Source of the DNA: Chara braunii
Lineage: Eukaryota > Streptophyta > Charophyceae > Charales > Characeae
DNA length: 38,045 nt
Reading direction: 5' to 3'
Assembly (NCBI GenBank): GCA_003427395.1
Contig: BFEA01000404.1
Location: 380,684-418,728, forward strand
How positions within the stretch are numbered: position 1 is the first letter of the stretch; the number at the start of each line of letters is the position of its first letter. Positions 17,750 to 29,300 of this stretch are shown piece by piece. The position numbers and the translations under genes were made by a program. The notes under the pieces are model-generated. The model saw only the letters and a list, made by a program, of their open reading frames with translations. It was not told the origin of the DNA and ran no database searches.

Positions 17750-18560
17750 CCGATGATAATACCTCAAGGCCATTGCCCTTTTTTTTCTTTTTTTTTTTAA
17801 AGAAAAAAAAAAAGAATGTGACAAACCATTTTCTGTAATCGCGCGACTTTCTGCGCGAAGCAGCTTGGGGGAAACACGACGGATCGGATGGGTGAGTTGC
17901 GGAAAGATGGGTCAGGCGGGCGAATTACATGGATGTCCTCGTTTATTTTTCGTTTTCTGTTGGGAGTGTCGGATTGGTGTTGGGAAAATCCCGTACCAAC
18001 GGTTGGGTAGCCGCGCCTTGGCGAGCACGAGAAATAATTGTACCATAGCTTCTTTCTTGCTCTGTTGAGAGCACTGGGGATTTTTGGTGCGATCATCTCG
18101 CGGGAATATCGTTCTTGAATTTTCAACTGACGACGAGCCCCCATGGGCTCGTGGAATTGTTTTTCTCTTTTTCGGAATTTCCTTTTGCAATTCGGACTTA
18201 GGCTAGGAATTTAGGAACGCTTAATTTTGTTGTGTCGTGCTTGCGCGCAGCTTGCTGCGCTGGGAACTTGGCTCTGACTGAATCGCTCCCTTAATCTTGT
18301 GCAACTGTCGTTTTTGGCGAGCGTGATTGTAACTGTATCTTTCTTCTTTCTTGGTTTCCTTGTGTTTGTCCGCCTTCTTCTTCTTCTTCTTCTTCTTCTT
18401 CCTCGCCTCACATACTCTGTTCTTATTGGTCCGAGCGCCTGCATGACCGGATTGATGTGTGGAGTGTGGCTACGACCCCCACGCCGCGGCCTGGCCATGC
18501 AGACGTAGGCACTTCCTCTTTTCTCCTCTTGTCCACTTGGCCTTAATCTCGTACCTTTCG
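17750..18560. other. Intergenic stretch, no recognised gene
   Basis: Contains homopolymer A/T runs at 17780-17815 and a (CTT)n repeat at 18373-18401. Open frames lack recognisable domains. Confidence 0.45.
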
Positions 18561-18574
18561 CGCAGGCATGCATG

Positions 18575-18594
18575 CTATAAATTTTGCAAGCGCG
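18575..18594 (+). promoter_or_regulatory. TATA-box-containing promoter-like motif, copy 2
   Basis: CTATAAATTTTGCAAGCGCG differs from the motif at 12092 at two positions. It is followed about 90 bp later by a donor-like AAGGTGAGTAAG (18664-18675), compatible with a non-coding first exon and intron. No coding exon is identified downstream, where a GA microsatellite with an assembly gap intervenes. Confidence 0.4.
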
Positions 18595-18839
18595 ATTAGT
18601 TTGCTCTCTAAGAATTTCGAGGTTAGCGTGATCAGTGAGGGTCGGCTAACGAGCAAGTTTGGAAGGTGAGTAAGTGTGAGAGTTGGGCGATCCGACGAGC
18701 TGGTGTCGGGTATGCGGGGATGACGTGCGGGGCCGCGACGAACTGTGGCGCACGGGCGAACCTGGCTTGCATGCTCGAACCAAGTGGGGTGACAACTCTG
18801 TGTTGATGCAAGGCGACAGACTGTCCGCATCGGGGGGGG

Positions 18840-18841
<2 letters not shown>

Positions 18842-18898
<57 letters not shown>

Positions 18899-18926
18899 NN
18901 NNNNNNNNNNNNNNNNNNNNNNNNNN

Positions 18927-18987
<61 letters not shown>
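18842..18987. repeat. (AG)n microsatellite with sequence gap
   Basis: AG repeats on both sides of 28 unknown bases (18899-18926). True length is unknown. Confidence 0.97.
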
Positions 18988-18991
<4 letters not shown>

Positions 18992-19825
18992 AGCAATCGT
19001 GGGTGGGGGATGAGGATAATTTTCATTGTTTCTTTCTTTTCTTTTGTTCATCTGTATAATTTTGGATCCGGATATGGTCGATTTTATCGCGGCCTTCTTT
19101 TTGGACTTCTTTTGTAAATCGTCCCAGATTTTTCTTATTGTTTGTATTTTGTATGTATGCATGGAATGAATGTGAGTCCCCTTTATCCGCGATCTTTTCA
19201 GATTTTTAATCTTGTTTGGCGATGCCCGTTTCTACTCTGTCTATCGCCACGTGCGTGAGCTATACGCTCAGATATGATGGAAAGCGCTCGATTATGGGTG
19301 TTTTGGTTTAATCGTTAGCCTTCGATTGACAAAAGTGTTATAAGAAGTTAACGATCCTTCCTCCTTTTTGTCGCATGTATGATATGAAATGACCGGATCT
19401 CACTCGACACGACAGGGATAGGATATCTGCATGTATGTTGAATGCGATCGACCCGTTGAACCGAACCGCTATTCTCACGTGCACGATCACGTACGACCGC
19501 AATCTCGAGGAAACCGAGTCGCTATGTACCCGCTCGCCTGCGTGAGTCAGCCTGGAACTTCGCACGAGGATGCAGGGCACCGAGCTTTCCAAACGGATAT
19601 GGTTGCGGAATCTCCCTTTTGGATGTCCGATCGTGAGAGTCTGAGGGACCCGGAATACCGCGAATACTGGGAAGGTGAACAACTCAGACGGCGGGGGAAC
19701 TTAAGAAATCTAGAATTTCGTTGTATGACAAAAAGCAATCGATTGTGTGCGAGAGACTTTCACTGAGTCATAACTAACGATCCTAGGGGCCCTGATTACC
19801 CGGATACCTATAACACGCTGTCGCG
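18988..19825. other. Intergenic stretch, no recognised gene
   Basis: The longest frame (19431-19766) begins in unremarkable sequence and has no recognisable motif. Nothing else is supported. Confidence 0.4.
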
Positions 19826-19829
19826 CGCG

Positions 19830-20240
19830 GCGGTCCCACACCTAGACGCAAAGTAATTCTTGTGTCGGACCTCGCGGTTGTATCACGCAAGAGTCTTATG
19901 TCACCTTAGCGAAACACCACTCCGACCGTGCGTGCGTGCTATACCTCTCGCGAATCCCTACGACAGGTTAAAGATCCCGCGAGGTACAACTTACCTCCAC
20001 CCGCGGGAGCTGTCACCATCCCTTAGGTGGGCGTATCCCTGCTGAGCTACTGACCCACGTGCGAAAGCTTTAACATGCAATCGCAGAGGTAGGTCAGCCG
20101 AGGACGTTTTTTTTTTCTCGATCGCCGTAGCATAGGCATACGCGCGGTAGAACGCCTTAAGACTGACCCGTGTATCGTGCCCTGAGGTGCTAACTCCCTC
20201 GGACCGACTACCTTATCAGGTCGACCTTTCCTGGCAGTCT
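19830..20240 (-). mobile_element. TE fragment homologous (inverted) to 34520-34900
   Basis: The reverse complement aligns along most of its length with 34520-34900. Landmarks are CTACCTCTGCGATTGCATG (34665 region reads TACCTCTGCAATTGCATG), TTTCGCACGTGGGTCARTAG, and AAGTTGTRCCTCGCGG followed by ACCTGTCGTAGGG. The plus-strand copy lies downstream of gypsy-type sequences, so both may be parts of an LTR element. This is not proven. Confidence 0.6.
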
Positions 20241-21370
20241 TCCACGCTTAACTAACTATGATAATGAAGACTATGTTCCTTTGTTGACTATATGAGAAAT
20301 GTCAAAGTTTTAGTCCTTTCTGTAATCTTCAATAGAAATCCTATACAATAACCTTCCAAACCTTGTTTCATATATATATATATATAAGTATATATATAAA
20401 TCAGGGGAGCTAATGAGCGGTACACCTCACTTTCCCAATTGTGGTGCCCCGTGTCCGAATATTCCAGATGATCTCAAAGTTCAGAAAGACAGTCCACTAC
20501 CCAACACCTGTGTAGATGCAAGAAATCACATACACGTGTACAAATACAAAACACAGAATGCGCTACAAATGTAAACTTTTAACCCATTCATAGCAAGTCC
20601 CTCACTCCCAAAAACCTTGGAAACAACACTCCTTCTTACGCCTGATTGCTTTTACCTAGCCCTTCACCTTTTTAAAGACCTTCGAGAGTGATTTAGAGAA
20701 TTCAGACTTAGATACACGGGAAGATCCGTTCATTCTCTTTTTAGGTTTTGTCTTAGGTGTGGGTATCAAGCCATGTGGGAGTTGAGTCGGAGTCCTACCG
20801 ACCTGTTATCCAATGATAACAGAATTGCAGTTCCTTACGGTTATCTTCCGTAATATTCTCCAAAAGTGATGAAACCTGTAGGCACAACATAGTCCAAAAA
20901 AAACTTAATATCTTATTTCCTATGCTGGGGTTTAGAAGATCTCTTCTAGACTTGTGACATAGAGATCGACGCTCATCAGTGACCCACTGTCTAGCCTCTA
21001 TCCTTATCTAACTGTCAGGCTGTCGCCCTATTGGTTTAGGTAATGAACAGGTTTCATTCCTAGCTCCTCCGACCTAGTGATCCTACATATGTTTCTTTTT
21101 AAGGTCGTTTATAAAGTCTCATATCTTGACTCTCTTTTCGGCAAGCACAAGCAATACCACCAATACATCTTAGAGAGGAATCATATGATAGAGATCAAAT
21201 CAGGAGTTCCAAGAGTGATAAATCTCTTAGGGCCAAGATCTCACTTATCCCTTCCGTTATAGAATCAGAAGTAGCTCGTTAGTAATTGATTGATCCAGTT
21301 ATATGGAAAAGGTTAATAGTCGTTCGGTAGACCGATCGGGATCTACCCATCCTTCACTGGCGTCTGTTTG
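20241..21370. other. Non-coding stretch, nothing recognised
   Basis: Short TA repeats near 20372-20396. Open frames are at most about 60 codons, without motifs. Confidence 0.4.
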
Positions 21371-21418
21371 AGATAGGGCAGGCCTCGAAAGCCTTGCTTC
21401 CAATATCTACTGTTTTGC
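21371..21418 (+). other. Hairpin related to the 60-bp minisatellite, AGATA stem
   Basis: AGATA (21371-21375) and TATCT (21414-21418) flank a core GGCAGGCCTCGAAAGCCTTGC, which resembles the minisatellite core GGCAGGCTTCTCGGAGCCTTGC. The core is alike but the outer complementary arms differ. Confidence 0.45.
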
Positions 21419-21437
21419 ATTAGATCAAGGTCAGATG

Positions 21438-21957
21438 GTAATAAGGCAGACTTCTCGGAGCCTTGCTACTCTTATCGCATTGTTTCTTGTTATTATTGTG
21501 ATAAGGCAAACTTCTCGGAGCCTTGCTACTCTTATCACATTGTTTTAGTCATTATAGTGATAAGGTAGGCTTATCGGAGCCCTGCTACTCTTATTACATT
21601 GTTTCTTGTTATTATTGTGATAAGGCATGCTTCTCGGAGTCTTGCTACTCTTATCACACACTTGTCATTATCATGATAAGGCAGGCTTCTCGGAGCCCTG
21701 CTACTTTTATCACATTGTTTCTTGTTATAATTGTGATAAGGCAGGTTTCTCGGAGTCGTGCTACTCTTATCACACACTTGTTAGTGACATCATTGTGATA
21801 AGGCAGGTTGCTCGGAACCTTGTTACTCTTATCACATCGTCAGTGACATCATTGTGATAAGGCAAACTGCTCGGAGCCTTGCTACTCTTATCACATTGTT
21901 TCTTGTTATTATTGTGATAAGGAAGGTTTCTCAGAGCCCTGCTACTCTTATCATACT
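21438..21957 (+). repeat. Nine-unit minisatellite, each unit a hairpin
   Basis: Units start at 21438, 21498, 21557, 21617, 21673, 21733, 21795, 21854 and 21914 (period 56-62 bp). Each carries GTGATAAG and its complement CTTATCAC about 41 nt apart. Between them, GCAGGCT pairs with AGCCTTGC (one bulge) around a TCTCGG loop in the best copies. Linkers vary between TTGTTTCTTGTTATTATT and ACACTTGTTAGTGACATC types. No protein is implied, since frames through it repeat the unit. Confidence 0.9.
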
Positions 21958-22307
21958 TTGCAAGTTTTACCAGGCGACTCGGTCGTCGCCTTTGACGCCA
22001 CTTGAGCCCTGGATCATTCGGAAGCCTTTAAGATCATGCGGGTAGGCCATACGAGACTTGTACCTCATTTGTCTTAAATTCGTCCGCCTGATCCTCATAC
22101 CGTGTTAGCCCCGGATTTTGAAAAGATGTAAGTTTTGAATCATTGTGAAACAAGAGTAAGTCAACACCGTTTATCGTTACAATGTCTGATCATAGCATCT
22201 CAATCCACGTAGAAACCCCATCTTTGTCAACGTAAGGTGGTCTATTAAGCCAGGGAAGATTGCACGGAGTCGATTCCCTTGCTGCCACACCCCTGAAGAA
22301 AACATTC

Positions 22308-22350
22308 ACATAGCGAGACAGTTACTCGGAACTTCTCGTTCTCGCTATGT
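22308..22350 (+). other. Hairpin with 11-bp stem, related architecture
   Basis: ACATAGCGAGA (22308-22318) pairs perfectly with TCTCGCTATGT (22340-22350). The 21-nt interior holds TTACTCGGAACTTCTCGT, recalling the CTCGGAGCCTT core of the minisatellite. Confidence 0.5.
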
Positions 22351-22359
22351 TTATCAGTA

Positions 22360-22885
22360 ACAGTTAGTCATACCCAATCAGACCCCTTTCATGCAATCAA
22401 CTTTCTTCATGTTTTTCGCTTCCTTACACAAGCATTCTTTCTTCCCTCATCTCCAGGTTTAGTCTTGAAGGACCCCTGACTCAAAAGTACTCTCTTTATT
22501 AATACAGTCATAGGTAGCTACCTGAAGGTTATAGTTTTAGGGGTTAGGGGTTAGGTAGAAGCGCACGTACCTCATTGGTCGTTGCCTCCAGAGTTCCTCC
22601 TGAACTCCGGCAGAGCTCCCGCAATCGCCCTGTCCCTGGAATGCATCTGTACTGACCAAACACGGAATTGGAATCGCTTGCTTTTAAAAAAATTATTTCA
22701 GTGGACGACTGAGAGCATCATTTTCACGTCCGCTTGTTAAAAGATTGTTGTGTGAAGGGATTAGGCATAGGAAAGGTGGAGAAGGATGAAAGACGTAGAA
22801 GTCACACTTGACAACGATCCTCCCCTCTCTACTACCTTACACCCTTCCCACCTTTGACTCCCATCCTAACATGCAATGTCAAATG
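22360..22885. other. Non-coding stretch, nothing recognised
   Basis: No significant open frame, RNA gene or repeat partner was seen. Confidence 0.4.
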
Positions 22886-22886
22886 A

Positions 22887-22940
<54 letters not shown>
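22887..22940. repeat. (AAT)n microsatellite
   Basis: About 17 AAT units. A second AAT tract lies at 23644-23691 and a shorter one at 25516-25560. Confidence 0.97.
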
Positions 22941-22941
<1 letters not shown>

Positions 22942-22989
22942 GTAATGATATTAAATTCTTGACGCAAAATATTCACAAACTCCGGAGGT

Positions 22990-23643
22990 ATGAACTTGAT
23001 CAGGAATACAGTTGGATTCTGTTTTTCTTTGAACATGGCTAAGACATACAACACTCAACAGGATTTTTCCCCCGATCGTTGTATCCCAACAGTTTGTTTG
23101 TGCACATTCATAGCACACTTCCATCCAACTAGGACCTTGGATGTCCCACATATTCACGTACACATACGCAAGCTAGCTGTTCCGCATGCTTCTTCAAAGC
23201 CACTGGCAACCCGCCGTTCATGCATGTTTGCAAACTGTGTGGACTCATGCTTGCTACCTAGCATGCCTAATTATAGTCTGTTAGTGCCCTGCTGTCCTGT
23301 CTGCGGTTCACGCCACATTGTGTTGCGTGCGGATGTTGCGTGAATGATGTGTTCCTAGTGATCCGCAACCACTTCGTAATGTGCCAGCCCCATGGCCACG
23401 TGCACCCAGGGCACAACAATCCTTGTCCTGGTCTCAACTATCTAATGCAGCGGCTTCTTCTAGAAGGACCCAGGAGGCGGCCCAATTTGTACTTTGACCA
23501 ACTAGTGTGCATCAACTGTCTGAGACCCTTATTGGGAAATGCTGGGGCAAGCGCTTTTAGCGGTTACTCAGGCCTGCCTTCATTTAGGGCGAGCACGAGA
23601 CTGGCTGGAGTCACAAGCTACCAGAATAACAGTACCAACAGTA

Positions 23644-23691
<48 letters not shown>

Positions 23692-23816
23692 GCAAGGAAT
23701 ATGAGTGTGAACAATATACAGAAATCCAAGTTGCGAGAGCACACAGATGTCTGAGTAGTCGTGTACAAACAGCGAGCATCATAGCACCGAGAATCCATCC
23801 AAATAGAGCAATATAA
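22990..23816 (+). pseudogene. Pair of overlapping open frames with CxxC motifs, function unknown
   Basis: Frame 22990-23343 ends with LVPCCPVCGSRHIVLRADVA. The next frame, overlapping at the stop (from 23340), contains CQPHGHVHPGHNNPCPG and LVCINCLRPLLGNAG, then a run of Asn made by the AAT microsatellite. The two CxxC motifs on either side of the frame change could have formed one zinc-binding domain in an ancestral protein. I recognise no family. The frame change and the microsatellite in the reading frame argue for a decayed gene. Confidence 0.25.
23644..23691. repeat. (AAT)n microsatellite
   Basis: About 16 AAT units inside the second open frame of the 23 kb locus. Confidence 0.97.
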
Positions 23817-23989
23817 TGAAGTAAGCAGCCAATGCTCAAGCCCTCAGGCCTTCACCAACTCAATCCGGCGCCCAACGCCCCAGTCTACTCTACTCCACTA
23901 TCCTACCTACATTTGTGCTCACGCAACAGGTTCACTTCGATTCTAATGTTCATGATGTCAACACATTCGTCAACCTCTCACGTACACTC

Positions 23990-24700
23990 GGTGCTTATTT
24001 CTCTCCTCTCTCTCTCTTTGTCTCGCTCACTGTATATGTCTCTCTCTCTTGGTGTCACTGTGTAGTATCACAGTCTGTGTGTGACTGTGTAGGTGACTGT
24101 GCATTGCATGTCACCGTGCCTGTATGATTGTCATAGTGTCACTGTGTGTCACAGCCGGTGTGTGACTGTGTATTTGTCACGGTGTGTGTTTCAATGTGTG
24201 TTGTGTCACTGTGACTGCGTGTTTCACTCTATATCAGTGTGATTGTGACTGTCCGTGTCACAATGTGTTTCTTTGTGTCTGTGCGTGTGACTGTGAGTGT
24301 CCCACTGTCCGTATGTGTGTGACTCAGTGTGTCACATTGTCTGTGTGTATTACAGTGTATCTGTGTCTGTGATATTGTGAATGTCACACTGTATGTGTGT
24401 ATTACAGTGTATCTGGGTCTGTGTGACTGTGTGTGTCACACTGTCTGTGTGTATTACAGTGTATCTGGGTCTGTGTGACTGTGTATGTCACACTGTCTAT
24501 GTGTGTGTGACTGTGCAATGCGTGTCATCGTGTCTATGTATGTATGTTGTGTGTGCGTGCCACTATGACTATGTGTGTCACAATATCTGTCTGTGTCACA
24601 ACATCTGTCTGTCTGTGTCACTTTGTCTCTTTCTGTTTTGTCTGTCATGGTCCGTCTGTCTGTCTGTCTGTCTGCCGTTTGCTGTTTGCTTATTTGTCCG
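23990..24700. repeat. TG/TCTG-rich cryptic repeat with 52-bp minisatellite
   Basis: Mostly GTGTGACTGTGTGTCAC-like words. A 52-bp unit repeats about three times, starting at 24331, 24383, 24435 and 24487. (TCTG)n follows near 24650-24675. Confidence 0.8.
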
Positions 24701-25440
24701 TCTGTCGTAGGTCTGTGTAGATGTAGGGGTTCGAACTGTAGATCTGTCAAGTAGGGGTCAAGGTCGTAGTAGAGGTCGTAGCTGCTACAGTCATGAAAGG
24801 CCAAGGTCGTAGCTGTTATAGTCCTGAAAGGTAAAGGTCGTAGCTGCTACACTATCTGAAAGGCCAAACCCACAGACTTCTGGAAGGTTCCGGAAGTGGC
24901 CTTTTGAAGTTGTCTTACGTTTAGTCAGAGGCAATTGGGCAAGTGGGCAAGTGGTGAGCCCATCCGCAGTACGTTTGTTGTGCGACTCCATCGAGTTGGC
25001 AGTGCAAACCCATGTAGTCAGCGGTACCGTCCCCAGTCAGCCCTAGTCCAGTCAAGCAAGTACCATATGGGACTGTGTGCACCACGAGCATGGGAAAGGG
25101 CCAGACCAGCGAGCTACAAAAGCTTAAATCAAGGGGCAGCCTGCGTAAGTTATGCGGGAGCGTTGCCTCAGCGACTTGTGCGAGGTGGTTTGCAGTGAGC
25201 CCGAAGACGAAGTGGGCGAGAAGCTTAGCCATAGTGATAGGATAGCAGCGACCATAGTCCCCATAGCTGTAGATAAAGTGTAGCGTGCGTGTGTGGGTGT
25301 TTGTGTACAGAGTATCGCGTGTGGGATATCCAGGGTGATCCGTTGTGCGAACAAAGAGTTGTGTGGGCGTTGTGTCGCCATAGCCAATGAAGTGAATTTG
25401 TACCTGAACTGTGTTCTCGGCTACCATATCTCTGAGTTTG
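24700..25440 (+). repeat. Dispersed repeat family B, copy 2
   Basis: Colinear with 600-1262. It has an extra triplication-like segment near 24770-24870 in which GGTCGTAGCTGCTAC-like words repeat three times. Confidence 0.7.
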
Positions 25441-25515
25441 AGTTGGTGATTGTTGCCAGTTTGCTGCACATCTGTTTGCATACATGTGAAATGTGAAAGA
25501 TATCGAGTCTGATTA

Positions 25516-26384
25516 ATAATAATAATAATCATAATAACAATAATAATAATAATAATAATGCAAGGAAAATGAATGATAGCGAACTTCAGTAACCAGGCAG
25601 CATCATACACATGAGACCAGATAGTCGTGACTTCAAACCAAAAGCAGAATTGCATCACGAGTCTTACCAAATAAGAGCACAACAAAAGCTCATAAGTGGC
25701 AATGATTGAGTAGTCTCATCATTCATCAACAAAAAAACAATGTCGACATCCTATCTGGCGCTCGGCGCCCAGAGTACAAATGGCAGACCCTATCTAGCCT
25801 ATCTACAATGCCGCTGATGACGTCAACAGCTCCCCGAAGTATGAGCAGATCTCGACCAATGCCGTCCGGCTCGAGCACCAAGTATGTCCCTCGTATCACT
25901 TGCAACCTCGATCCCCAACTCACAGATGCCACATGCACCCACGAGCCACCACGTGCCCCTTCTTCTTCCTCTTCTTCTTCTTCTTCTTCTCCTTTCCTCT
26001 TCTCCTTGCGCACTCCTCTTCCATGCGGTCACCTTCCTCCCTCTGCGCACCTCCTCCTTCTGCATCGTACCTGGCCACAATGCCGGTCAGATTCCTTTCA
26101 AACGGGGAAAGTCGATCCCCCCCTGTCTCTTTCTTTCGCACTCTCTCTGTGTGTGCATTTGCCCTCACCTCCTGCCTGCTACGTCCTTCTTCTTTCCGCC
26201 TACGGCTACTCATTTGTGTCCCCTGCCCCTGCGCAGTCCTCCTCTGAGTCCCTGTATCGCCTTCGGCCCTTCTTCTCTATGCCCCTCACTCACTCGTCCA
26301 TCCTCTCGTGTTTGCCTCCTTAGTCATATCTTTCCCACCTCTTCGTCTCATGGTTACAAATCTCGACTTCCTTTGCCTTACCTC

Positions 26385-26390
<6 letters not shown>
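25516..26390. other. Low-complexity stretch with AAT and CTT repeats
   Basis: AAT-type repeats at 25516-25560 and (CTT)n at about 25960-25992. The open frames across it are Ser/Leu/Pro-rich products of these repeats. Confidence 0.5.
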
Positions 26391-26469
<79 letters not shown>

Positions 26470-26530
26470 CTATCTATCTATCTATCTATCTATTTGTCTA
26501 CCTATCTATCTATCTATCTATCTATCTATC
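26391..26530. repeat. (CT)n followed by (CTAT)n
   Basis: About 76 bp of CT, then tetranucleotide CTAT to about 26530. Confidence 0.97.
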
Positions 26531-26825
26531 TCTCGCTGCATCCACAAACACAGGCAGTCGCACGTACGCACGGGCGGGCGCAAACAGACCACACGGGGAA
26601 CTGGAAACGCTGAAACGAAGTGATTCAGTCCATGTAGTTCACGGACGAACGACAAAAGAAAAAAAAAAGCCTCAGATGACCGTGTATCATCACCCTTCAG
26701 ATGTTGCTGCCACCAATCTTCGACCATAGGTTCTACATATCTAAAGCTTGTATGTACACACCAGACATTGTACGTAAGCACCCCCTCTCGACCATTCTGC
26801 CTCAAATTCATTGTCGACCAGAGAC

Positions 26826-26826
26826 G

Positions 26827-26895
<69 letters not shown>
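26826..26895. repeat. (TC)n(AC)n compound microsatellite
   Basis: Same TC-to-AC compound structure as at 1-79. Confidence 0.95.
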
Positions 26896-26899
<4 letters not shown>

Positions 26900-27756
26900 C
26901 ATACACACGATATAGTGGTAGATTCATTTGGTTTAGTTTAGGGAGTTAAGCCGGGAGGTAGGCGACTTACCTACTTNCTCTCTCACTTCGTCTTTGTCGT
27001 CGTCGTAGTAGTCGTAGTAGATTAGTAGATGCCGCGAGAGTCTTATTCAGTCGACGGCCAGAAAAATGACTCTCCCGCCCCTCGTATCTCGAGTACAAGG
27101 TCCGAAACCCAGGCCCGGAATGTCGCCGTCGCCGACTGCAAGAAAGGTAACCTTCCTTCGCCCCCTCTTCTCCTTCTTCTCTTTCTTCTTCTTCTCCTCC
27201 CTCTCTACTTCTCCTTCTTCACCCTGCGCCTTCTCCTCCTTTACTCGCGAACGCTGCCTCCCTCGCTCTTTTCTTCCCGCGTGCACTTCTCGCCAGCTCG
27301 CGCTATTTCCACCTCGCAAACTTTTCTCCTCTCGCTTCTCTTCTTTGCATGTCCCTCTTCTCCCTCGCGGTCTTTCTTCGCTACTCCCTGCGGACAGCCT
27401 GCTTATCCCTTCCCTACTTCCTACACTCCAAACTTTCGACCGTACATTCTCGCATGTCTTTTGTTCCGCCTTTTTCTCCGTTTTTCTCCTTCTTTTTCTC
27501 CTTCTTTTTCTCCTCTCTCCCACTACTTCTCCTGCTCTCCTTATTACCGCCTTCCCTCTCGCGTTCTTCTTACCGCTCGTGATGACCCACTCCCCACGGC
27601 TGCGATCTCCACTGTGTTGCAGGCAGTCCCGACGTGATCGGGGTCGTAGTAGGATCTAGTGGCAGTTAGAAGGTCCCCACTTCTCTTTTTATCGAATCTG
27701 CCTCGAATTCGAGGTTTGGTTCATGAATGCGAATCTATGAAAACCCGGGCGACGGG

Positions 27757-27759
<3 letters not shown>
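26896..27759. other. CT/TTC-rich stretch
   Basis: Pyrimidine-rich plus strand from about 27160 to 27560 opens long but low-complexity frames on both strands. One ambiguous base lies at 26977. No gene is supported. Confidence 0.5.

Positions 27760-27795
<36 letters not shown>
27760..27795. repeat. Poly(A), 36 nt
   Basis: Thirty-six A residues followed by an A/G-rich stretch, possibly the tail of an unrecognised retroinsertion on the plus strand. Confidence 0.85.
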
Positions 27796-27798
<3 letters not shown>

Positions 27799-27920
27799 AA
27801 CTAAACCAAAAGAAAAGAAAGAAAAAGAAAATGAGAAGAAACTGAGATTTGCTAACCACTCCGTCGTGCGAAATGTCACAACGGGGCCTAAAATCTAGCT
27901 AAATCCGAATTCAAGGTCAC

Positions 27921-28318
27921 GGGTTCGAGCCTCGACTGTCCGAACACGGGCGGAAATGTAGTGTACTCTGGTACCAAAAAAGAGCTAATCTCAACGGCCA
28001 GTATGCCTCGATCCCTACGTCTCCCGCTTATCAGACTGTACTGAAACCTACTGAGCCAGCTCCCACTTCAGGTAGAAGATGAGCAACTCTAATATGTAAA
28101 CAGTAGCGGGGCTCTGTTCGGGTTCGAGCCTCGACTGTTCGAACGCGGGCGGAAATGTAGTGTACTATGGTACCAAAAAGGAACTAATCTCAGCGGCCAG
28201 TATGCCTCGATCCCTACATCCCCCGCTTATCAAACTGTACTGAAACCTACTGAGCCAGCTCCCACTTTAGGTAGAAGACGAGCAACTCTAATATATATAC
28301 AGTAACGGGGCTCAGTCC
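27921..28318 (+). repeat. 199-bp tandem duplication at the start of family A, copy 2
   Basis: Unit 27921-28119 is repeated at 28120-28318 with scattered substitutions. Each begins GGGTTCGAGCCTCGACTGT, which contains a B-box-like GGTTCGAGCC. The unit's end matches 1300-1350 in family A copy 1. Confidence 0.85.
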
Positions 28319-28690
28319 GAACAGTGGTCTGAGCCCATTTTGTAAGTCTGCGTGTGTGTGCATGCTTGCCGGTCTGCGTGTCTGTCCTGGTTGGCTCGAC
28401 TGTGTGTATGACCCACAAGGTTACTTGGTTAATCGAAAAACCCGAAGGCCTGTGCTTAGCTGTGGCCGCGACACTAAGGGTCCTGGTGGGAAAATATTCA
28501 AGTGGCGGGCAAAGGCTTGCGACACTTAGGAGTAGCAATAGAACTTAGGTAACAGGTCGGTCGATACCACCCCAAACTGAGGTAAATGCGCTTAGTACTC
28601 GGGGCCGATTAGAAGAGATAAAATTGGCAATTTCAGAGGACCATTACCGGTAAGTAGACAGGTACCAGCCCAAGTCTCAGTGAGCATTGT
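28260..28690 (+). repeat. Dispersed repeat family A, copy 2
   Basis: Homologous to 1280-1800 in the same orientation (see copy 1 for landmarks). Confidence 0.7.
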
Positions 28691-29300
28691 AGATGTCCCT
28701 GGTACATCACTAACCTAGTCAACCCTTCGACCTTCTTGGTCAGAGGGTATTACTGTCGATCCTTACCATCGCAGCGTGCGTCATAACAACACGCGCGCAT
28801 ACTCTCGAAATTTCCCCACCGATTTGCCCTGGCCTTAATAACCGAGGAAATCGTCTTATAGTGTCGTGTGAAGGACGCGTGCACCTCTAAGTTTAGATCG
28901 ACTCCATCATGGTAGTCAGTACAATCGATGTGTAGATTGTAAAATCATGGCCAAATACACTTGTAAGGGTATTTGGTCCGACAACGCAATATTTCATAAC
29001 CCCCGGTTTCGTCGTTATTACTACCAGTTTCCCTCCCTTCCACCTCCTCCTTCCATATCACCAACTCACGGTGGTGCCGTAGAATTCCATAGCCCTCTAT
29101 TGGCCCCACATACCGTGTGGAAAGTGTCGGCGGCACCAGGCCTATCGAGCCTCGGAATTCGCTCGGCGAACCCGCACTGAAGCAAAGGGGCGCTGACAAT
29201 TGGTCAAACCGCACGACCAGCCGCGAAGGCGAAACCAGAGGAGATAGTGATTCTCATTTCCTTTAAGCTTGAAAATTGAGTTCGTTGACAGGGGCAATGT
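28691..29300. other. Stretch upstream of the gag locus
   Basis: Possibly the outer part of the LTR of the downstream element. No convincing coding frame or terminal repeat could be defined. Confidence 0.4.

Noticed and set aside
19431-19766. 111-codon open frame as a gene
   Set aside because: No motif, no flanking gene structure, and a competing open frame on the opposite strand.
21438-21957. CRISPR-like array
   Set aside because: Regular spacing, but linkers are repeats of two types rather than unique spacers, repeats diverge between units, and the context is eukaryotic.
23990-24710. Cys/Val-rich frames as a secreted Cys-rich protein
   Set aside because: They translate TGTGTGACTGTG-type repeats, including a 52-bp minisatellite.
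25811-25850. Another hammerhead (CTGATGA followed by GAAGT)
   Set aside because: No stem II or stem III can be drawn around it and the second core is GAAG rather than GAAA; it looks like a chance match.
26896-27660. Two overlapping plus-strand frames of about 200 codons and a 158-codon minus-strand frame
   Set aside because: All are products of pyrimidine-rich low-complexity DNA (Ser/Leu/Phe/Pro on one strand, Glu/Arg/Lys on the other).
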